A DNA stretch of 64,000 nucleotides from Sedimentitalea arenosa (GTDB lineage Bacteria > Pseudomonadota > Alphaproteobacteria > Rhodobacterales > Rhodobacteraceae). The notes under the pieces are model-generated. The model searched no databases and was not told the DNA's origin. It saw nothing but the letters and a program-made list of their open reading frames with translations. Position 1 is the first letter of the stretch. The number at the start of each line of letters is the position of its first letter. Position numbers and translations under genes: made by a program. The DNA lies in NCBI RefSeq assembly GCF_016428585.1, contig NZ_JAELVR010000001.1:1-64000 (forward strand), in the 5' to 3' direction. Shown here one piece after another: positions 60,246 to 64,000 of the stretch.

Positions 60246-60315
60246 TGGATATTCCCCTAACAAACGGCCAGAGGCGAACCAGAGACTACGCGGGTTCGGC
60301 CCGGTGCCGAAAAAC

Positions 60316-60783
60316 TCAGAACGACAGGTAGCCAGGTAGGCGGGTCAAAATTTCCATAATCGGCGCGTGATAGATCGCCCCCAAAATCAGCCCACCACCC
60401 GCGAACAGCAGCACAAGCAGAAACTTCAGAAAGACGCCGCGCCGCCGCGGAGCGGCCTGTTGCGTCGTTTCGGTGATGGTCCGCGTCAGCAGCGGCGGTA
60501 GTTCGATCCTCAGAGCCGCTTCGAGACTGTTCAGAGACGTCTCCAGTGCGTCGATCCGTGCGAGAACGGACTCGCGGTGATCCTGACCCAGCGCAAAAAT
60601 TTCAGGCGGCAGTTTTTCAAATTTCTCGCCGATGCGCTTGTGCAGCTCGACGATATCGCCCTGTCGCGCAAATCCCGAGAGGCCCTGTCCGAGAGATTTG
60701 TGCATCAATGCGATATCCGCCTCGCTCAGGGTCGCGGGTCGCGGAGTGGAGGTGGGTTCGGTGTTTGAAACGTTCACGTTCAT
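60316..60783 (-). CDS. 155-aa coiled-coil, single-pass membrane protein
   Basis: Starts MNVNVSNTEPTSTPRPATLS; the ATG overlaps the LuxR stop as ATGA, which decides this start. A helical stretch ADIALMHKSLGQGLSGFARQ and ARIDALETSLNSLEAALRIE suggests a coiled coil. One membrane helix (about 118-138, FLKFLLVLLFAGGGLILGA) is followed by a short tail. No family recognised. It lies between the regulator and the ABC exporter and may be an accessory of secretion or signalling. Confidence 0.6.
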   Translation of the reverse strand: MNVNVSNTEPTSTPRPATLSEADIALMHKSLGQGLSGFARQGDIVELHKRIGEKFEKLPPEIFALGQDHRESVLARIDALETSLNSLEAALRIELPPLLTRTITETTQQAAPRRRGVFLKFLLVLLFAGGGLILGAIYHAPIMEILTRLPGYLSF

Positions 60784-61811
60784 AACGGGCGCTCCAGAGT
60801 TGCTTGCCAGGTGAGCATCTGTGCCATTTCGGAGCGGCACTTGACGTTCATCTTGGACATGGCTCGCTTTGCATAAGTATTGAAGGTTTCAGTCTTGAGA
60901 CCGGCGATTTCGGCGGCTTTCTTGTTGGAATGACCTTCGCGGATCAAGGCGGCGACGCGCGCCTCAGACGGCGTCAGTCCCATTCGACGCGCCAGCCCTT
61001 CGATCCGCTCGAGATTGGGGGGCCTTGGCAGCATCAGAAGGATCAGCTTCTGCCCGGTTTCCACCTGAACGTAGGTCGACAGAGACACCGGTATGTGGGC
61101 TGTCCCGGACCTGCTTCGCAACAGCAGGACGAACTCATGCTGGCCTGTGTTTCCGGATTCGAAGCTTTCTCGCACGGCGGCCCGCAATGCCTGTGTTGCC
61201 TGGCGATTGGCGCAGACAAGTCCGGCTGGCCCGATACGCAGCAACCTCCCCTCGGACAGGATTTCCTCGGCGGCTGCATTGGCTTTGAGAACCCGGCTGT
61301 GCTCATCGATCGCAAGGATGGCCGCATTCACTTTCTGATTGATGACCCAGAGCATCGCATCGTCCGAGAGATCCGACCCGCGATGGGAACCCGCATCCGA
61401 ACAGGTTCGGCGCAACGCAGGCCAGACCGCCTTTAAGAGAGCCATGGCCTCGCCGGTGTTCGACACATCATGGAGCGCCAGAATATCCTTGGTGCCATTG
61501 GAAAACCTGCAGCAGAACGCTTGCCATCTTCCAGGATGTGCTGACTCCGCGCTGAACTCTAAAAGCGTGGATAGGTCAGATGCACCCAGCTCCACCTCGG
61601 TCACATTCAGCGACCCTTCCGTTATCGGACCAAGGCGCGAGCATGCGTTTTCTGCGATGCCCCAAGAAGGTTCTGACGTGTACACTTGGCGACCACCATC
61701 GCAGTCCATACTCGCAACCGCCCGATCCGCAACGGAAGCAAGAAAGTCAGACAGCAAGCCACTATAAATCATTTCTGCCGCGAAAAAATAGCGGCCTTCA
61801 ATCGTACTCAT
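60780..61811 (-). CDS. LuxR-family HTH regulator with N-terminal PAS-like region
   Basis: A 343-residue protein with a C-terminal LuxR HTH (about 275-335): MGLTPSEARVAALIREGHSN, KKAAEIAGLKTETFNTYAKR, AMSKMNVKCRSEMAQML. The middle has a PAS-like segment VNQKVNAAILAIDEHSRVLK with a following cavity region. The ATG at 61811 is preceded by a G-rich ribosome-binding site; the frame extends 16 codons upstream without one. It is the first gene of the secretion operon and probably regulates the RTX locus, and possibly the injection operon. Confidence 0.83.
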   Translation of the reverse strand: MSTIEGRYFFAAEMIYSGLLSDFLASVADRAVASMDCDGGRQVYTSEPSWGIAENACSRLGPITEGSLNVTEVELGASDLSTLLEFSAESAHPGRWQAFCCRFSNGTKDILALHDVSNTGEAMALLKAVWPALRRTCSDAGSHRGSDLSDDAMLWVINQKVNAAILAIDEHSRVLKANAAAEEILSEGRLLRIGPAGLVCANRQATQALRAAVRESFESGNTGQHEFVLLLRSRSGTAHIPVSLSTYVQVETGQKLILLMLPRPPNLERIEGLARRMGLTPSEARVAALIREGHSNKKAAEIAGLKTETFNTYAKRAMSKMNVKCRSEMAQMLTWQATLERPL

Positions 61812-62455
61812 AAACGTCCCCCCCGGAAGCTTCTTTAAAAAGGTACGTAGAAAAATCATATTAGCCCAAGGCTACGGCGTTTTCGCTCCTATTCAATATT
61901 CTTATTCGATGTTCCCGAAGTGCTTTAACCATACTAGTGCACAATATTCAAAAATAGTACTGCTTCGAAAGGTTAATAAAAATATCGACGCTGCTCTTGC
62001 AAGAAAGCGATGACTGCCAGATATCGAGTCAATCGGTTATAGACTTTCGAATATGGTGATGCGACTTTAGGGGTAGGTCATTCTGCCTTCGAAGTAAGTA
62101 GCCTGAAGGTCAAATACACCTTTTAGGTAGTCCGTACCGGCATTTCCTTTGGCGCCAACTGGTTATGTCCGAATTCTCTTCGGATAGCGGCGAATCGGCT
62201 TTTTCATACAAGCATAGTGATTCTGCAATCTATGGTTTGCTCGCATCTCGATTGGCTTTCGCGCTGGTTGCAGTGCAATCCGCTCACATGAATTTTTTTG
62301 CAATCCAATCAATGTCCTAAAGTTTTTTTCACCCTTTGAGGTAGCCAATAACAATTCCGTGTTATCGTTGTCTTGGGAGGAGTGTCTTGAAAGCAACGCG
62401 CTTGGGACGTTTCACGTAATTTATTGTTTCGAGGCTTTGCATTGACCATTTTTCA
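61812..62455. promoter_or_regulatory. 640-bp AT-rich divergent regulatory spacer
   Basis: A long gene-free spacer between two divergent LuxR-type genes, clearly more AT-rich than its surroundings (runs such as TTTTTTGC, AAAGTTTTTTTCACC). No coding or RNA gene is visible. Its length and composition fit a multi-signal control region for the RTX/secretion operon. Confidence 0.5.
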
Positions 62456-63217
62456 ATGGGTATTTTTGTTGTTTCAAAATTGGATTTATATCGGGAATTG
62501 ATCGCATCCCATTGTATGGGTGAGGGGATAGCTGTCATTGATCTCTACTCGTCACTGTCAGAGATACCGGGTGAATCGGCAGACGGTTCAGAGCATCCGA
62601 TGAATATCGTGCTTTACGTCACAAGCGATTCAGATCCTGCATCGCTTGGTATCACGGCGTTCAAATCACGCTTTCCCGAGTCCAGCATTGTAGCTCTGGT
62701 TTCCTCGGTCTTGCCGGGTAGCATGATTTGCGAAATAGCCGCCTGCGTCGATGCGGCGATTCCGGATGATCGGTCCCTGAAAACGCTCTCAAGCTGTCTC
62801 ATGGTTGTTCAGGAGGGCTTCCGCATTCACCCGGCCGATCGAGGGCCGGTGCCGATGGGTGACCGACTTGTGGCTGACCACAATCTACGTTCTGGTCCAT
62901 CTGGACCGGCGAACGACATCACCGTGTCGACGCATTCGCCTGTCGCGAGTTCAAGTTTCGACAAGGCAATCCAGAGAGAATTGTCAATAAATCGCGGCGA
63001 GCACGCAATGGCCGAGACCGCGCGTGTCAAGCTCTCGGTGCGCGAACAGGAAGTCCTTCGCCTGGTTCGCGACGGCAAGTCCAACAAGGACATCGCCAAA
63101 TGCCTGGACATAGTGGAAAGCACGGTGAAAGTTCATCTAAGGGGATGCCTTCGAAAAATAGGGCTTCAGAATCGAACGCAAGCCGCTGTCTGGGCTATGC
63201 AAAATCTATCCGAATGA
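62456..63217 (+). CDS. LuxR/NarL-type regulator with degenerate receiver-like N-terminus
   Basis: A 253-residue protein. A LuxR HTH lies near the C-terminus: RVKLSVREQEVLRLVRDGKS, then NKDIAKCLDIVESTVKVHLR and CLRKIGLQNRTQAAVWA. The N-terminal 120 residues have alternating beta/alpha segments like a receiver domain, but the usual acidic pair and phosphorylated aspartate are not recognisable. It may be an orphan regulator responding to something other than phosphorylation. It is divergent from the LuxR gene of the secretion operon and probably coregulates it. Confidence 0.8.
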   Translation: MGIFVVSKLDLYRELIASHCMGEGIAVIDLYSSLSEIPGESADGSEHPMNIVLYVTSDSDPASLGITAFKSRFPESSIVALVSSVLPGSMICEIAACVDAAIPDDRSLKTLSSCLMVVQEGFRIHPADRGPVPMGDRLVADHNLRSGPSGPANDITVSTHSPVASSSFDKAIQRELSINRGEHAMAETARVKLSVREQEVLRLVRDGKSNKDIAKCLDIVESTVKVHLRGCLRKIGLQNRTQAAVWAMQNLSE

Positions 63218-63279
63218 GGGCATCACAACAGCTGCCGGATAAATTGACCTAAAGGTGGAAGTTTGATGCAAAGATCAGG

Positions 63280-63850
63280 TCTTATGGCCATTCGATGACG
63301 CTTGCGGCGGGCGAGATTTCGGATCGGTACACCTGCGAATCCAAATCATTGGATGTGACCACGCGTTGCCAGTCCGTCTATCTGCCGAACATGATCTCGG
63401 CGCGGTTGTGAGGCGTGTATCGGCACTTGTCATGATTGACGGTGTTTTCGCTTCTTTCGATCGGCGATGAAGGCGTTCAACGCCGTGTCTTACAAGGCGT
63501 TTCTGAACCAACTAGCGTCATGTCCGCGATCTGCCGGAAGCCACTCAACGTGCGGCAGGCTGCTCAGTAACGCTTCCGCGCTGATGTATCCACCGACCTG
63601 ACGCGTGGCGACGAACAAACTGATTGGGCCAGCACGGCTGTTGCAGACGGCATGTAATTTGACCCCCATCGGTCCTTCTAGTTCAGAAATACTGTGTCGA
63701 GCGGTGGTACGTAGCCGCTTTCGGCGGGGCAATCAGGCGTCCGCGGCCTCTATTTGTCTTTTTCGTTGCCGCGGTGCGGTGCGCCCATAGATCTGTCGCG
63801 TCGATCATGACCGTGTTCTTTTCGCCGCTGAGTTTTTTGCTGTGAACGCT
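63280..63850 (-). pseudogene. Third IS5-family transposase remnant, next to tRNA-Tyr
   Basis: Minus-strand pieces in several frames show the IS5-family order. They are GEKNTVMIDATDLWAHRTAA, then GVKLHAVCNSRAGPISLFVA, TRQVGGYISAEALLSSLPHV, LPADRGHDASWFRNAL, and near the end a decayed NRAEIMFGR. The N-terminal third is missing, and frameshifts and stops are common. It is a diverged relative of the copies at 365 and 1679 and ends about 45 bp from the tRNA. Confidence 0.75.
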
Positions 63851-63894
63851 GCCTTTCGACTTAAATCGATAGGTCCATAGACCCGAGCGCGGAA

Positions 63895-63978
63895 TGGTGG
63901 GCGACCCTGGAATCGAACCAGGCGTGCGTCTCCGCGAGGGAGTTACAGTCCCCTGCCACACCTTGCGGCCTGTCGCCC
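63895..63978 (-). tRNA. tRNA-Tyr (anticodon GTA)
   Basis: On the minus strand the 7-bp acceptor GGGCGAC pairs with GTCGCCC, followed by discriminator A and an encoded CCA. The anticodon loop is CTGTAAC in a GGGGA/TCCCT stem (one G-T pair), giving anticodon GTA. A long variable arm (CGCGGAGACGCACG) marks it as class II, as expected for bacterial tRNA-Tyr, and the T arm is CCTGG-TTCGATT-CCAGG. An IS5-family remnant lies immediately on its 3' side. Confidence 0.9.
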
Positions 63979-64000
63979 ACTGTCCGGCGCGCATTGCGCC

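Overview
The window is typical of a marine alphaproteobacterium of the Rhodobacterales (Roseobacter group). The evidence is high GC, two complete TRAP transporter operons, a tyrosine-coordinated heme protein of the type known from Ruegeria/Silicibacter, GntR/FCD regulators, class III CoA-transferase and GlcG-type genes, and a tRNA-Tyr(GTA) with encoded CCA near the right edge (63895-63978, minus). All family names come from reading the translated sequence; no database search was run.

Layout. (1) 1-1690: insertion-sequence wreckage. An IS3-family OrfA runs off the left edge. An IS5-family element (302-1116, TA duplication, 22-bp inverted ends) carries a broken transposase and sits inside a second, inverted and decayed IS5-family transposase. 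(2) 2128-4910: a small heme/nitrosative-stress island. A broken Rrf2/NsrR-like regulator, a hexameric tyrosine-coordinated heme protein and a DUF6522 protein lie on the minus strand. Divergent from them are truncated hemoglobin, a hemerythrin-domain protein, an AhpD-like protein, DUF488 and the 5' end of a nitronate monooxygenase that is cut off by a second IS3 OrfA remnant. (3) 5662-12340: an aromatic-catabolism unit with a GntR regulator, an intradiol (hydroxyquinol-type) dioxygenase, a TRAP transporter, a nitroreductase, a FAH-family hydrolase and a YciI protein. One 14-bp motif occurs both before the regulator and in the divergent promoter of the operon. (4) 12676-19386: a large FAD/GcvT dehydrogenase with a divergent LysR regulator, two small enzymes, a class III CoA transferase and an enoyl-CoA hydratase. 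(5) 19486-27808: a 2-hydroxyacid/glyoxylate unit with a GntR regulator and an FAD/4Fe-4S oxidase diverging from an aminotransferase, a second TRAP transporter and GlcG; an 18-bp perfect palindrome lies between the two arms.

(6) 28220-53553: the standout. About 25 kb of tightly packed minus-strand genes encode a headless contractile injection apparatus: sheath, tube, a disordered protein, tube-initiator/collar-like protein, hub, spike, PAAR tip, gp25, baseplate J, gpI-like wedge, two coiled-coil fibre-like proteins that share a motif, a possible cap, a beta-rich 604-aa protein, a 1115-aa helical protein, and at the distal end a roughly 1784-aa Rhs-core protein whose unusually long C-terminal part holds an HExxH metallopeptidase motif. 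No capsid, portal, terminase, lysis gene, AAA+ ATPase or T6SS membrane-complex gene is present. It looks like an atypical extracellular-type (eCIS-like) or tailocin-like system with its own candidate effector.

(7) 54314-63217: directly upstream and on the same strand, separated from the injection cluster by a strong hairpin, is a type I secretion locus (RTX protein, HlyD adaptor, ABC exporter, a small coiled-coil membrane protein and a LuxR-type regulator), with a second LuxR-type regulator diverging across a 640-bp AT-rich spacer. (8) 63280-63880: a third IS5-family remnant abuts tRNA-Tyr, so IS debris bounds the window on both sides.
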